From contig NZ_KL543999.1 of assembly GCF_000711955.1 (NCBI RefSeq), positions 117,668 to 181,667 on the forward strand: a stretch of DNA of 64,000 nucleotides, written 5' to 3'. The notes under the pieces were generated by a model, which worked only from the letters and a program-made list of their open reading frames with translations, had not been told where the DNA came from and made no database searches. This document shows positions 1 to 8,879 of this stretch, piece after piece (the stretch's first letter is position 1; each line of letters begins with the position of its first letter). This DNA is from Nevskia soli DSM 19509. GTDB taxonomy: Bacteria; Pseudomonadota; Gammaproteobacteria; Nevskiales; Nevskiaceae. The translations under genes were made by a program, and so were the position numbers.

Positions 1-2002
1 GCTCGTTGAAGCGTTTCACCTCGGCGACGATGGTGGCCACGGTTTCGGCCTTGTGGTCCTTGGTGAACATGTAGACCGCGATGGCGTCGCAATCGTCGTT
101 GAGCATGCCCGAACTGGTCGGCACCAGCGCCGTGGCCTGGGCCAGGGCGAAGTGGTTGCGCGGCAGCACCAGCGCGTTCAGGCGGCCTTCGGACAGGCCC
201 TGGTAGGCGAGCTTGGCCAGGGTCAGCATCGACAGCGAGGAGGCCACACCCGGCGTGTTGTCCATGTCCCAGGAGAAGCGATCGACCTGGTTCATCAGCT
301 GGTAGTCGACGCAGCCGTTGGGCTTGGATTCGGCCACCACCTTGAGCTGGTCGACGGCGATCTGGAAATTGTTGGTGATCGCGTTGAAGTCCTGGTTGAA
401 GCGCGAGTCCGGACGCAACTCCGGCACGCCCTTGATGGCATCGCCGATCTTCAGGTCCTGCTTGCCCCACAGGGCCCAGCCGAGCACCGCGCCGCAGAAG
501 ATCAGGATGACGCTGGCCACGCCCGGTTTGGTCACGCCGGACAGCCACCACCAGACCTTGTCCAGCACCGCGTCCTTCTTGTTCTGGCGCTCGATGAACG
601 CGTCCACGTTCTTCAAGCGGATCATGGTCAGCCATATCGGCACCAGCATCTTGTTGGCGACGATGATGGCCAGGCCGCCGAGCACCGCGTTGATCGACAT
701 CTCGCGGATGGTTTCGATCTTGATCAGGTAGATGGTGGCGAAACCGGCCACGTCGGTGAGGAGGGCGATGGTGCCGGCGATGGCCAGGCGGCGGAAGGTC
801 TCCAGCGAGGCGTCGTAGCTGTTCTTGCCATGGTGCACCTCGTCGACCCAGGCGTTGACGTACTGCACGCCGTGCGACACCGACACCGCCAGGATCAGGA
901 ACGGTACTAGGATGGCGAACGGGTCCATGCCGAAGCCGAAGCAGCGCAGCGCGCCCATCTCCCAGATCACCGCGACGATGGACGAGCCCAGCGGGATCAG
1001 GCCCAGTTTGAACGAGCCGCAGTAGATCCACAGCAGGATGCCGGTGATGACCAGGGTCAGCATGAAGAAGCCGGCGACCTGCATCGCCGCATTGGTCATG
1101 TCGTGGACGATCTTGGCGAAGCCGATGATATGGACGTGGATGCCGTCCTTCTCGTACTTCGCGCGCAGCTTCTCCAGGTAGGCGCCGACCTTGTTGTAGT
1201 CGAGCTTGGTCGGGTCGCTATGCACGCGCAGCACATTTTCGCGGAAGTGCTCGATCGCCGCCTGCGTCCTGTCCTGCGTCGCCAGGGTGATTTTCTGGCT
1301 GTAGTCGGCGGCGGGCGCCGCTGCGGCGTCTGTTGCGGCTCCCTCCGCCCGTGCCTGGCCGGCAGCCGGCGTTGCATCGCTCCCGCCGCCACTACCGTCA
1401 CCATCGGCCGCGGGCGTGGTCGCCTGCTCCGCCGGAACCCGCTCCAGCAGTTCCGTCATGATCAGCGCGCCCCGCTGGTCGTTGGTGACGAAGCGGCCGA
1501 TGGCCTGGGCCTTGGCTACGTTGGACTTGACCTTCTGCAGCACTTCCGGCGTCGGCGCGTAGTCGTGCGGAATCACCGTGGAGCCGGACAGGCCGCCTTC
1601 CACGTTCTCCACGTAAAGCAGGTTCGGGGTGAAGATCGACATGACGCGGGCGCGGTCGGCGCCGGGCAGGAAGAACACGTCGTCGGTGGCGTGCTGCAGC
1701 GCGTCCATGAACTGCGGGTTGTAGATCTCGCCCTTGTCCTTGTCCTGGATCAGCGCCACCAGCACCGTGTTGGCGCCGCCGAAGTCCTTGTAGTACTGGC
1801 GGAACTTCTGCATGTAGGGATGATCCATCGGCACCGTCTTGAGCCAGCCGGCGTCGGGCTCCAGGCGCATGGTCTGCACGAAGAAGAACAGCGTCAGCAC
1901 GATCAGGATGATGTGCGTGAGATGCCGCCGCGTGTAGATGATCGGCTCGACCGCGCGCAGAATGGCGTCCGCTACGGGTCCCGTGATTGCCTTGCCTGCC
2001 AT
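1..2002 (-). CDS. RND/MMPL-family exporter, partial (C-terminus outside window)
   Basis: Reading the minus strand from ATG at 2002 gives an open frame of 667 codons that runs off the window edge, so the C-terminal part is missing. A transmembrane helix lies at about residues 29-45. It is followed by a large periplasmic loop with an Ala/Gly/Thr-rich low-complexity insert (about 193-232), and then by a cluster of helices from about 306 (MQVAGFFMLTLVITG). This is the layout of HAE3/MMPL 'predicted exporters of the RND superfamily', inner-membrane proton-driven pumps for lipids and hydrophobic compounds. The family's equivalent TM segment reads AVSVSHGVQY here, without an obvious acidic proton-relay residue. 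It is the last gene of the DUF1302-DUF1329-YCF48 cluster, 105 bp after the YCF48-like gene. The substrate is unknown; export or uptake of a hydrophobic compound is inferred from context. Confidence 0.9.
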   Translation of the reverse strand, partial: MAGKAITGPVADAILRAVEPIIYTRRHLTHIILIVLTLFFFVQTMRLEPDAGWLKTVPMDHPYMQKFRQYYKDFGGANTVLVALIQDKDKGEIYNPQFMDALQHATDDVFFLPGADRARVMSIFTPNLLYVENVEGGLSGSTVIPHDYAPTPEVLQKVKSNVAKAQAIGRFVTNDQRGALIMTELLERVPAEQATTPAADGDGSGGGSDATPAAGQARAEGAATDAAAAPAADYSQKITLATQDRTQAAIEHFRENVLRVHSDPTKLDYNKVGAYLEKLRAKYEKDGIHVHIIGFAKIVHDMTNAAMQVAGFFMLTLVITGILLWIYCGSFKLGLIPLGSSIVAVIWEMGALRCFGFGMDPFAILVPFLILAVSVSHGVQYVNAWVDEVHHGKNSYDASLETFRRLAIAGTIALLTDVAGFATIYLIKIETIREMSINAVLGGLAIIVANKMLVPIWLTMIRLKNVDAFIERQNKKDAVLDKVWWWLSGVTKPGVASVILIFCGAVLGWALWGKQDLKIGDAIKGVPELRPDSRFNQDFNAITNNFQIAVDQLKVVAESKPNGCVDYQLMNQVDRFSWDMDNTPGVASSLSMLTLAKLAYQGLSEGRLNALVLPRNHFALAQATALVPTSSGMLNDDCDAIAVYMFTKDHKAETVATIVAEVKRFNE

Positions 2003-2107
2003 GCGCCGTACTCCCTGAATCCTTGTAGCGTCTGTTCCCGCTGCCGGACCCGGATCGGGGCCTTGCGCGTGGAACGATTTTTTTGGTCTGTGCTTGCTGC
2101 GATGCTG

Positions 2108-3202
2108 TTACTGCAAGGTCACGCGCCTGATCCCGGAAGTCCCCACCGTGACCAGCGCCGCGCCGTCCATCAGGGCCGCGTTCATGTTGATGTCGGTATC
2201 CACCGTCATCCGCTTGAGGGCGCCCCCGGTGAGATCCGCTTGCATGACGCGGCCGTTCTGTCCCACCAGCAGGATGTTGCCGTCGGGTCCGGCCACCCCG
2301 CCGAACAGCGGCTCGGTGTCGTCGTGTTTCAGATGCGTCCAGCCGGCGACTTCGCTCACCGGGTTCTGGTTGTTGCCGGCATTCTCGGCATCGGAAGCGG
2401 CGGCCTGCATCGCCGCCAGCTCCTTGGCGCTGAGCGGAGCCGCCTTGGCGACATCGGGGGCATAGAAGGCGTTGCCGCGCAGGCCGAAGATCAGCACACC
2501 GGCCTTGCCGGTGGCCAGCGCGCCGAAGTACGAGCCCGTGTAGGGCGACTTGAGGCGCGTCCAGTTCGCGCCCTTGTCCATCGAGCGCGCCAGGAAACCA
2601 CGCTCGCCGGCCAGCAGCAGGCTGCCGTCGCCGAGCGCGATCAGGTTGTACAGGTTGGGGGAATCGGCGAACGCATCGCTGTTCACCGCGTCCCAGGTCT
2701 TGCCGCCGTCGGCCGTTTTCTTGAGTGTGCCGTTGGCGCCGGCCAGTAGGCCGTTGCCGGCATCGAAGAACAGGATGTCGAAGTAGGGCTTGCCCCAGGC
2801 CGCGTCGAACTGCTGCAGCTTCCAGCTCTTGCCGCCGTCCTCGCTGTCCAGGATGGTGCCGTCGTAACCGACCGCCCAGCCGTGCACGGCATCGAGGAAG
2901 CGTACGCGGGTCAGCGTGGTATCGGCCGGCGTCGGCACCTGCTGCCACTTGGCGCCGTCCGGCGACACCAGGATGTTGCCGCGTTGCCCGACCGCCACCC
3001 AGCCGGAGCCGGCGCGGGTCAGATCGAGTAGCAGGGATGATGCGGCCCGCGCTGCGGGCTTGGAAGGCGTCGGAACCAGGGTGGTGTCGGCTCCGGTGTC
3101 ATCACTGTTGTCTTCGGTCTGGGAGAAAGCCGGCTGGCAGAACATCAGCGCGGCCCCCGCCGTCACCGCCAGCACAGTCCAACGATTCATTCCACGCTTC
3201 AT
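2108..3202 (-). CDS. Secreted YCF48-like beta-propeller protein
   Basis: This 364-residue protein begins with a Sec signal peptide (about 1-27, ending CQPAFS). It then carries repeated propeller blades of the YCF48/BNR type, for example GWAVGYDGTILDSEDGG and repeats around GKSW and GKTW. YCF48/Hcf136 proteins are seven-bladed propellers used as assembly factors. In non-photosynthetic proteobacteria the family recurs next to DUF1302, DUF1329 and RND exporters, which is the arrangement here, so a periplasmic adaptor role between the barrel and the pump is a reasonable inference. The start at 3202 is preceded by GGAG about 10 bases upstream; a second in-frame ATG at 3190 has a worse ribosome site. 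A REP-like palindrome separates it from the DUF1329 gene upstream. Confidence 0.88.
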   Translation of the reverse strand: MKRGMNRWTVLAVTAGAALMFCQPAFSQTEDNSDDTGADTTLVPTPSKPAARAASSLLLDLTRAGSGWVAVGQRGNILVSPDGAKWQQVPTPADTTLTRVRFLDAVHGWAVGYDGTILDSEDGGKSWKLQQFDAAWGKPYFDILFFDAGNGLLAGANGTLKKTADGGKTWDAVNSDAFADSPNLYNLIALGDGSLLLAGERGFLARSMDKGANWTRLKSPYTGSYFGALATGKAGVLIFGLRGNAFYAPDVAKAAPLSAKELAAMQAAASDAENAGNNQNPVSEVAGWTHLKHDDTEPLFGGVAGPDGNILLVGQNGRVMQADLTGGALKRMTVDTDINMNAALMDGAALVTVGTSGIRRVTLQ

Positions 3203-3250
3203 TGCACATGCTCTCCGCTAACGGACGCGCTGCCTTGTTAACAGCTCCAT

Positions 3251-3313
3251 CGTCATGCCGGCGAAAGCCGGTATCCAGGGCCCGGTGCGTTGCACCCGCG
3301 ACCCTGGATACCA
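3251..3313. repeat. REP-like palindromic intergenic repeat
   Basis: The gap between the DUF1329 and YCF48-like genes holds a short palindrome (GCCGGCGAAAGCCGGTATCC) of the widespread 'GTCATNCCCGCGNANGCGGG' class. The arms GGTATCCAGGG and CCCTGGATACC also form an outer inverted repeat, so the transcript could fold here and set relative expression or stability of the two operon halves. A related copy sits at 30089-30116. Confidence 0.6.
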
Positions 3314-3357
3314 ACCCATCCCGTCAGGACGACCTGCCTTTCGGCGATGGGACGCCC

Positions 3358-4974
3358 TTACTTGGTCTGCGACTTGTGATTCAGATTGTTCGGCGAGAAA
3401 TAATCGTCCTTGAAGTCCACCTTGAAGTCGGAAATCTTGTCCTCGTTGGACAGGGCGGTGATGAAATAGCGGCCGCTCTGCAGGTCGTAGATGATTTCCG
3501 GAATGCCGGTGACGGTCGGCACGAAGGGCACGGTGATCAGCTGCGCTTCCTGCACCTTCCACAGCTGGTCGCGGTTGTCGTAGTCGTCCACCGCTGCGAT
3601 GGCCCAGCTGTCTTCGTCCACGTAAAAGGTGCGCCGCTTGAACTGGTGGCGCAGGCCAGCCTTCAGCGTGGCGTCCACCACCCACACGCGATGCAGCTCA
3701 TAGCGCGCCAGGTTCTGGTTGATGTGACCCGGGCGGATGATGTCCTTGTACTTGATCAGCGGCGCGTTGATCAGGAAGGAGTCGTAGGCGATGTACATGT
3801 CCTTCTTGCCCAGCAGCTTCCAGTCGTAGCGGTCCAGCGCGCCGTTGAAGACGTCGACCTGGTCGTTGAACTGTTCGCCGTCGGTGCCGATGTAGGGGTT
3901 GTCGTAACCAACGTCCGGCGCGCGGTTGACGCGGCCCAGGCCCGGGTTGTAGATCCACGCGTCGCGGCCGCTGCCGCCGGCGCCGGAGCTTTCATGCACC
4001 AGGATCAGCTGGCCGGCCACGCGCGGCGGCGACAGCACCTCGGAGAGGTAGTACAGCAGGATCTTGGTACCCGGATTGGCTTCCTTCAGGTTCGAGTACT
4101 TGAACTTCACATCCTCGACCAGCTTGGTGATCTTGTAGGAGCCGTCCTGCTTGACGATGGCCTGGTTGTTGTAGCGACGCACCGCGGCCCCGCGGTAGCG
4201 CATCTTGTGGTTCCACAGCACCTCGGCGCCGGTCTTCGGGATCGGGAAGGGGAAGCCCAGCACCGCGCCCTCGACGTCGTCGGTGCCCTTGAGGCTGGCG
4301 CTGGTGGCGTTCTTGATGGTGGCCTGGTTGATCTGGTCCGGAAAAAAGGCGCTGCGCACCGTCGGATACACGATCATCTTGTAGTCCGGGTACTTGGCGA
4401 ACATCGCCTTCTGTCCCGCGGTCAGATGGTCGCCGTACTTGGCCAGGTTGTCCTTGGTGATGATGAACTGCGGCGCCTCGAACTTGCCGCCGCCGCCGAT
4501 CTGTTCGCGCTGGCGCTTGGCCAGTGCCTGGAGATTGCCGTCAGCGGGGAAGCCCGGCACTTGCTTGGCCGCCGCTTGCTGGTCGGCGCTCAGCTCGGAC
4601 ACGCTCTTCGGCAGCTTGCCGATGATGGTGTCGATCTGCTTGGAGATGGCGGGGTAGTCGGCCAGCGTGAAGCTGTCCAGGTACTTGAGCAGGGCGTCGA
4701 AGTCCCCCGGGCTCTTGGTGCGCACCACCTCGAACTGCTGGCGCAGGATTTCCAGGCTCTGCGGCGTCTGCGTCTTGATGTTGTCGTCGAAATTCTTGCC
4801 GCCGATCCAAGCCGGGATGGTGCCGTCGCCGTTGCCTGCCGCAGTGGCGCCCACCGCCGTCAGGTCCTTGCCCAGCCGCGCCGCTTCTTCAGCGGTGGCC
4901 GTGGCGTATGCCGCCGAGGACAGCGCAAGGCAGGCCGTGCCGGCCGCCAGTGCCACCCATTGTCTGCTGTTCAT
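3358..4974 (-). CDS. DUF1329 periplasmic protein (LolB-like family)
   Basis: This 538-residue protein has an N-terminal signal peptide (MNSRQWVALAAGTACLALSS..., cleavage near AAYA). The start at 4974 is chosen because AGGAG lies 9 bases upstream and the signal peptide begins there; an upstream in-frame start 46 codons earlier has neither. The body matches DUF1329 (early GDGTIPAWIGG, central TSASLKGTDDVEGAVLGFPF, late RRTFYVDEDSWAI). Family structures resemble LolA/LolB lipoprotein-sorting folds, so binding of an acylated or hydrophobic ligand in the periplasm is plausible. DUF1329 genes almost always sit beside DUF1302 genes, as here (70 bp apart, same strand). The function remains undetermined. 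Confidence 0.92.
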   Translation of the reverse strand: MNSRQWVALAAGTACLALSSAAYATATAEEAARLGKDLTAVGATAAGNGDGTIPAWIGGKNFDDNIKTQTPQSLEILRQQFEVVRTKSPGDFDALLKYLDSFTLADYPAISKQIDTIIGKLPKSVSELSADQQAAAKQVPGFPADGNLQALAKRQREQIGGGGKFEAPQFIITKDNLAKYGDHLTAGQKAMFAKYPDYKMIVYPTVRSAFFPDQINQATIKNATSASLKGTDDVEGAVLGFPFPIPKTGAEVLWNHKMRYRGAAVRRYNNQAIVKQDGSYKITKLVEDVKFKYSNLKEANPGTKILLYYLSEVLSPPRVAGQLILVHESSGAGGSGRDAWIYNPGLGRVNRAPDVGYDNPYIGTDGEQFNDQVDVFNGALDRYDWKLLGKKDMYIAYDSFLINAPLIKYKDIIRPGHINQNLARYELHRVWVVDATLKAGLRHQFKRRTFYVDEDSWAIAAVDDYDNRDQLWKVQEAQLITVPFVPTVTGIPEIIYDLQSGRYFITALSNEDKISDFKVDFKDDYFSPNNLNHKSQTK

Positions 4975-5044
4975 GCCTCTTTTCTCCTGTCTGCCGCTCG
5001 AAACCCGATCGATGAAAATGCCGGCACCGCAGCCGCGGTGCCGT

Positions 5045-7231
5045 TTAGAAGGTGTACGAAATCGCCATGCCGATGACATCGCGGTCGCGCTGCGTGTTGA
5101 CGGTGCCGCCACCGGTGGAGCCCTGGTAGAACACCTGGCCGCTCCATTGCTGGCCGCTCTCGATGACGGTACCGACCACGTAGGTCTTGGTGCCGGCGAT
5201 GAAGTTCTGCACCGGCTGCGGCGAGATGCCCGAGATGTCCTGCTGCCATTGCAGCGAGGGCTTGAAGTTCAGATCCCAGAACAGGTTGTCGTACTCGAAC
5301 TGCGCCAGCAGGCGGTAGCCCCAGGCGAAGCTGGAGGCGAAGCCGGAATGCTGCTGCGTCGGATTGAGGCGCCGCGTGTCGGTCTGGCCGCCGCTGCCGG
5401 TGCCGTCGGCGCCGGGGCTGGCGTGGGTGTCGTTGTTGTCGCCGCCTTCCAGCTGCAGCCGGCTGCGATTGGGCATGTTCCAGATATGGGTGAAGCCCAC
5501 TTCGGTGAGGATCAGGATCTGGTCGGCGCCGATGGGGTTGTCGCTGCTGCCGATGGCGCGAATGCCGGTCAGGTCGAGCTGGTCCACCACCATGCGCTCG
5601 TAGCCGTGGATGAGCTGGTTGGGCTGGGTGGTGAAGCCGCGGTAGTTTTCCAGGTAATCGGGCACCGCCGAGCGGCGGCCGGGGATGGTCACGCCGCCCT
5701 GGCCGACGGCGCCGAGGATCGCCGGCAGGCCGTTGAGCAGGGCGGTGGCGTCCTGCAACAGCACGGTGGGGTTGGTCACCGGCAGATTGCCGATCACCTG
5801 GCCCAGTGAGGCGACGGTCTGCTGGATGGTGGCGGCGTTGAGGCCCAGGTTCAGATCCTGCTTCGGAAACGCGGGCTGCAGGCCGGCGAAGATCAGGTCG
5901 GTCACATCCACCTGCACCGGCATGTTGGGGCGGATCGAGTATTCCCCGGCCAGCGACCACTTGCCGATATTGGTGTTGAAGCTGGTGCCGAACATCTGGA
6001 TGTCCTCCGGATACTCGGCGAAGATCTTCAGCGTGTCGATCGGCAGCGGCTCCTTGCCGGACGCCGGATTGAGGCCGATGAAGCCGTTGCAGGAGACGAA
6101 GGCGTCGACGAAGCTGGTGGAGTCCGCCATGCAGGACTGGTCGGCGGCGATGGCGCTCAGGTAGGGCAGCTGGCTGTGGTAGTTGAGCGCGTAGAAGCTG
6201 ATCTCCGTGCCGCCGTTGAGGTTCGCCGCGTAATAGGTCAGCTTGCCGCCGAACTGGCCCTGCTTGCGCGGCTGGCCATACTTCTCGTTCAGCACCTCGG
6301 CGGTGAGCGAGGTATTGGAGATGGCGTTGCCGGGGAAGGGCAGGCGCGCCTGGCCCAGCGGATCCTCATGGAACTGGCCCAATGAAATCAGCGCCGTGTT
6401 GGACTTGAGCACATCGAGGAAGGAATAGAAGCTGCCGTTCGGCTCCGGGATCGCCTTCTCCCAGCTCAGCTCGTAGACCAGGTCCAGCGACAGGTTGTCC
6501 ACCAGCTGCGTGCCGAGCAGGACCGCCGGGGTGGGGCGGAAATACTCGTTGATCGGCGTGCCGGGCTGGTGCAGCAGCACCGAGCTGGGCGGGTTGATCT
6601 GGCTGATGCTGTTGAGCGCGTTGAAGGTCGATTCGCCCCAGCGGATGTGCTGATAACCGACGCTGGCGGTGAAGTCGTGGTCGATGACGTTGAACTTGCC
6701 GGTGACGAACGCGTCCTTCAGCTGCCAGTCCTGGCCCAGCTGGTGCGCCACGGCAGGGTCGCGGATGGTGGTCGCGGGCTGGAAGGTGGTGTCCGGGTGG
6801 TACTCGGTCTTGCTGTAATTCACCGGGTCGAAGAAGCCGAAGGCACTGAGCTTGAGCGTGACCTCCTTCCACGACAGCGTGAAGTCCTCGCTCAGCTTGG
6901 ATATGCCGGAGACCAGCCCCCAGCGCCGGTAGTTGAGGTCGCCGTTGTCCTTGTTGGAGCCGAAGTAGGCACCGGGCGCGTTGACCAGCTTCTGATTCTG
7001 CGAGGCATCGCCGGAAAAGGAGATGCAGTCGCCGGGGCCGCACAGGTTGGGATTGAGGTTGAGCTTGCCGATCAGGCTGGCGTCGGGGTTCTCGGTGCGC
7101 ACGGCAGCACCGACCGACAGGCGGCTCTTGATGTTCCCGGTGAAATCCCCGAACTCGAAATCCTGGGCCAGGGCACCGCCGCTAACCGCAACGGTACCAA
7201 GCACAATCCAGCGCAGACGCAGTCTCCGCAT
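5045..7231 (-). CDS. DUF1302 predicted outer-membrane beta-barrel protein
   Basis: The 728-residue product has a signal peptide (MRRLRLRWIVLGTVAVSGG..., cleavage after ALA). Its alternating amphipathic strands end in a C-terminal phenylalanine (ISYTF), the usual signature for BamA recognition of an outer-membrane barrel. The sequence after the signal, FGDFTGNIKSRLSVGAAVRT, is typical of DUF1302. The start at 7231 has GGAGG about 9 bases upstream; an upstream extension of 41 codons lacks one. It is the first gene of the envelope operon (DUF1302, DUF1329, YCF48-like, RND) and lies 120 bases from a TetR-type palindrome. A channel for a hydrophobic substrate such as a fatty acid, terpenoid or sterol is inferred from neighbours, not shown. 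Confidence 0.92.
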   Translation of the reverse strand: MRRLRLRWIVLGTVAVSGGALAQDFEFGDFTGNIKSRLSVGAAVRTENPDASLIGKLNLNPNLCGPGDCISFSGDASQNQKLVNAPGAYFGSNKDNGDLNYRRWGLVSGISKLSEDFTLSWKEVTLKLSAFGFFDPVNYSKTEYHPDTTFQPATTIRDPAVAHQLGQDWQLKDAFVTGKFNVIDHDFTASVGYQHIRWGESTFNALNSISQINPPSSVLLHQPGTPINEYFRPTPAVLLGTQLVDNLSLDLVYELSWEKAIPEPNGSFYSFLDVLKSNTALISLGQFHEDPLGQARLPFPGNAISNTSLTAEVLNEKYGQPRKQGQFGGKLTYYAANLNGGTEISFYALNYHSQLPYLSAIAADQSCMADSTSFVDAFVSCNGFIGLNPASGKEPLPIDTLKIFAEYPEDIQMFGTSFNTNIGKWSLAGEYSIRPNMPVQVDVTDLIFAGLQPAFPKQDLNLGLNAATIQQTVASLGQVIGNLPVTNPTVLLQDATALLNGLPAILGAVGQGGVTIPGRRSAVPDYLENYRGFTTQPNQLIHGYERMVVDQLDLTGIRAIGSSDNPIGADQILILTEVGFTHIWNMPNRSRLQLEGGDNNDTHASPGADGTGSGGQTDTRRLNPTQQHSGFASSFAWGYRLLAQFEYDNLFWDLNFKPSLQWQQDISGISPQPVQNFIAGTKTYVVGTVIESGQQWSGQVFYQGSTGGGTVNTQRDRDVIGMAISYTF

Positions 7232-7353
7232 TGTCTTCTCCTCCCGCATGACCCATGGCTTTTTTCTGGCTCGGGCATTCCGCTGTGGCGGGATGCTGGG
7301 CTGGCCAGTGCCTTGTTTGGAACGATCATAGCGCCAATTGCTGCCCCGGCGCA

Positions 7354-7375
7354 TGAAACATTGTTCAATGTTACA
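7354..7375. promoter_or_regulatory. TetR-type palindromic operator upstream of the DUF1302 operon
   Basis: The 16-base core AACATTGTTCAATGTT (7357-7372) has two perfect 7-bp arms around a 2-base spacer. The symmetry extends to outer TG and CA, giving a near-perfect 22-bp dyad. It lies about 120 bp upstream of the DUF1302 start in an otherwise gene-free 200-bp gap. Dyads of this size are typical of TetR-family repressors of lipid or hydrophobic-compound genes. No TetR gene is present in the window. Confidence 0.5.
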
Positions 7376-7434
7376 TCATAAAATGGCAATATCGCCCGCG
7401 CCGCCGCCTGGCGATTCATGGCTGCGGGTCCGGC

Positions 7435-8469
7435 TCAAGCGTGCGCGGCCGGCTTGGCCGGCGCGCGCAGGGATTCGGTCAGGCGCGCCGCCATCTTGAG
7501 GCCTTGCGACTCGGCAATGCGGGCGGCACGGGCCTGGCCGGCGTTGTCCATCAGCGCCACCAGGGGCAATAGCTGCGTCCACAGGTCCGCGGAGTCGACC
7601 GCCTGGATGAAAGCGGCCAGCACCGCCTCGTTTTGCAGCACCGGCAGATTGATCAGCCGCCGCTGGCTGTCGATGGTCATCATCGACACCACCGGCAGCA
7701 TCGCCGGCCACAGTCCCTGGACCTGGGTGCTTTCGATCATGCGGACGATGGCGGCTTCTTCCAGCTCGGCCGCCAGGTTGGCCATTTGCCTCCGCTGCGG
7801 TTCCTCGATGCTGTTGATCATCGCCAGGGCTTCCGGCCACAGTTCCGCGTCGCCGCCCGCGGCCACCCGCACGATATTGAGCAGCCGTTCGCGCGGCAGC
7901 AGGTCGAGGATGTCGCCGAGGCGCTGCTTGTCCTCGACGAAGAAGCCGATGCGCAGCAGAACCTCGTCGTCGCGCAGGTCTTCCATGACGGCGCGGATGG
8001 CGTGGTCGTCCAGGCAGTCGACGAAACGGGCCATGGTGATGTATTCCTTGCGCCGCGCCAGTTCGCGCGACACCTCCACCACCCGGCCCACCGGCATCGC
8101 GGCGATCACGTCGCTGGCCGGGCGCGGATCCAGCTCGAGGCACAGGTCGGCGAGGAAGCCGGTCTTCAGGCGTTTCGAAATCTCCACCGCCCGCTCCGGC
8201 GGCAGCAGGCCGGTGGTGCGGGCGCACAACAGCGGCCCGATGGCTTTCTCGGCGATGATCGCGATCAGCGGCGCCGGCAGCAGCCTGGTGGCGGCGGCGA
8301 CGCGCTGGAACAGCTTGCGATCGGCGTCGAACAGCGCCGCGCTGGCCTGCTCGCGCAGGCGGCGGATCACATTCGCATCGAGCTTGTGCAGGTATTCCAG
8401 CTGGCTCGGCGGTACACCGAGGACACGGGCCAGTTTCAGGACTTCGGCGCGTTGGGCGAGCGTGCTCAT
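7435..8469 (-). CDS. Conserved helical-repeat protein of unknown function
   Basis: I do not recognise a named family for this 344-residue soluble protein. It has no signal peptide or membrane segment. It consists of repeated alpha-helical units such as VVEVSRELARRKEYITMARF, DDHAIRAVMEDLRDDEVLLR and DKQRLGDILDLLPRERLLN. The last resembles the superhelical N-domain of MgtE magnesium transporters, though no transport domain follows. The start at 8469 overlaps the stop of the upstream small gene as TGATG, so the two are translationally coupled and probably act together. A cytoplasmic scaffold or partner role is a guess from the helical-repeat character. Confidence 0.75.
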   Translation of the reverse strand: MSTLAQRAEVLKLARVLGVPPSQLEYLHKLDANVIRRLREQASAALFDADRKLFQRVAAATRLLPAPLIAIIAEKAIGPLLCARTTGLLPPERAVEISKRLKTGFLADLCLELDPRPASDVIAAMPVGRVVEVSRELARRKEYITMARFVDCLDDHAIRAVMEDLRDDEVLLRIGFFVEDKQRLGDILDLLPRERLLNIVRVAAGGDAELWPEALAMINSIEEPQRRQMANLAAELEEAAIVRMIESTQVQGLWPAMLPVVSMMTIDSQRRLINLPVLQNEAVLAAFIQAVDSADLWTQLLPLVALMDNAGQARAARIAESQGLKMAARLTESLRAPAKPAAHA

Positions 8470-8687
8470 CAGGGCAGCAGGATCTTGCGGACCGGCCCGC
8501 GCAGCAGCATCGGGATATGCCCCAAAGCGCTTTCGAACGCCCGTTGCAGTTGCTCCTGCTGTGCCCGCCGGGCGCGGCGCAGGGACTGGGTGAGGGATTC
8601 GATCTCGGCCATGTTCAGGGCCGAGAGGTCGGGCGGAGACTTGCCGCCCAATTCCTTCGCCAGCGCCGCCAGCTGCTTTTCGCTCAC
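8469..8687 (-). CDS. Small helical protein coupled to the helical-repeat gene
   Basis: This 72-residue protein starts at GTG (8687) behind a GGAGGGG ribosome site and ends in a TGATG overlap with the next gene. It is predicted to be an amphipathic, charged helix (about 24-50, many Arg, Gln and Glu) with a hydrophobic C-terminal patch (IPMLLRGPVRKILLP). The strong ribosome site and the coupling argue that it is real. No function is assigned; a binding partner of the 344-residue protein is the simplest idea. Confidence 0.65.
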   Translation of the reverse strand: MSEKQLAALAKELGGKSPPDLSALNMAEIESLTQSLRRARRAQQEQLQRAFESALGHIPMLLRGPVRKILLP

Positions 8688-8879
8688 TACCCCTCCCGCG
8701 TGGCCATGCCCTGGACCGGCACGATGGCGGCGACCGTACCTGCGGCCGCCTGATTCTGTCTGATTTGTTGCAGACTATCGGTGCCATCGGCCGCTGGCAT
8801 TGACTGCACACGCCGTGTGCGCTGTCATTTGGGCCTATCAAACCATTAAACGAACGGGATGTTCATGCCTGCCCGGGCC

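Noticed and set aside
53..910. Plus-strand open frames over the first 2 kb
   Set aside because: They lie opposite the RND/MMPL exporter, which has coherent membrane helices; the plus frames show no domain or ribosome site.
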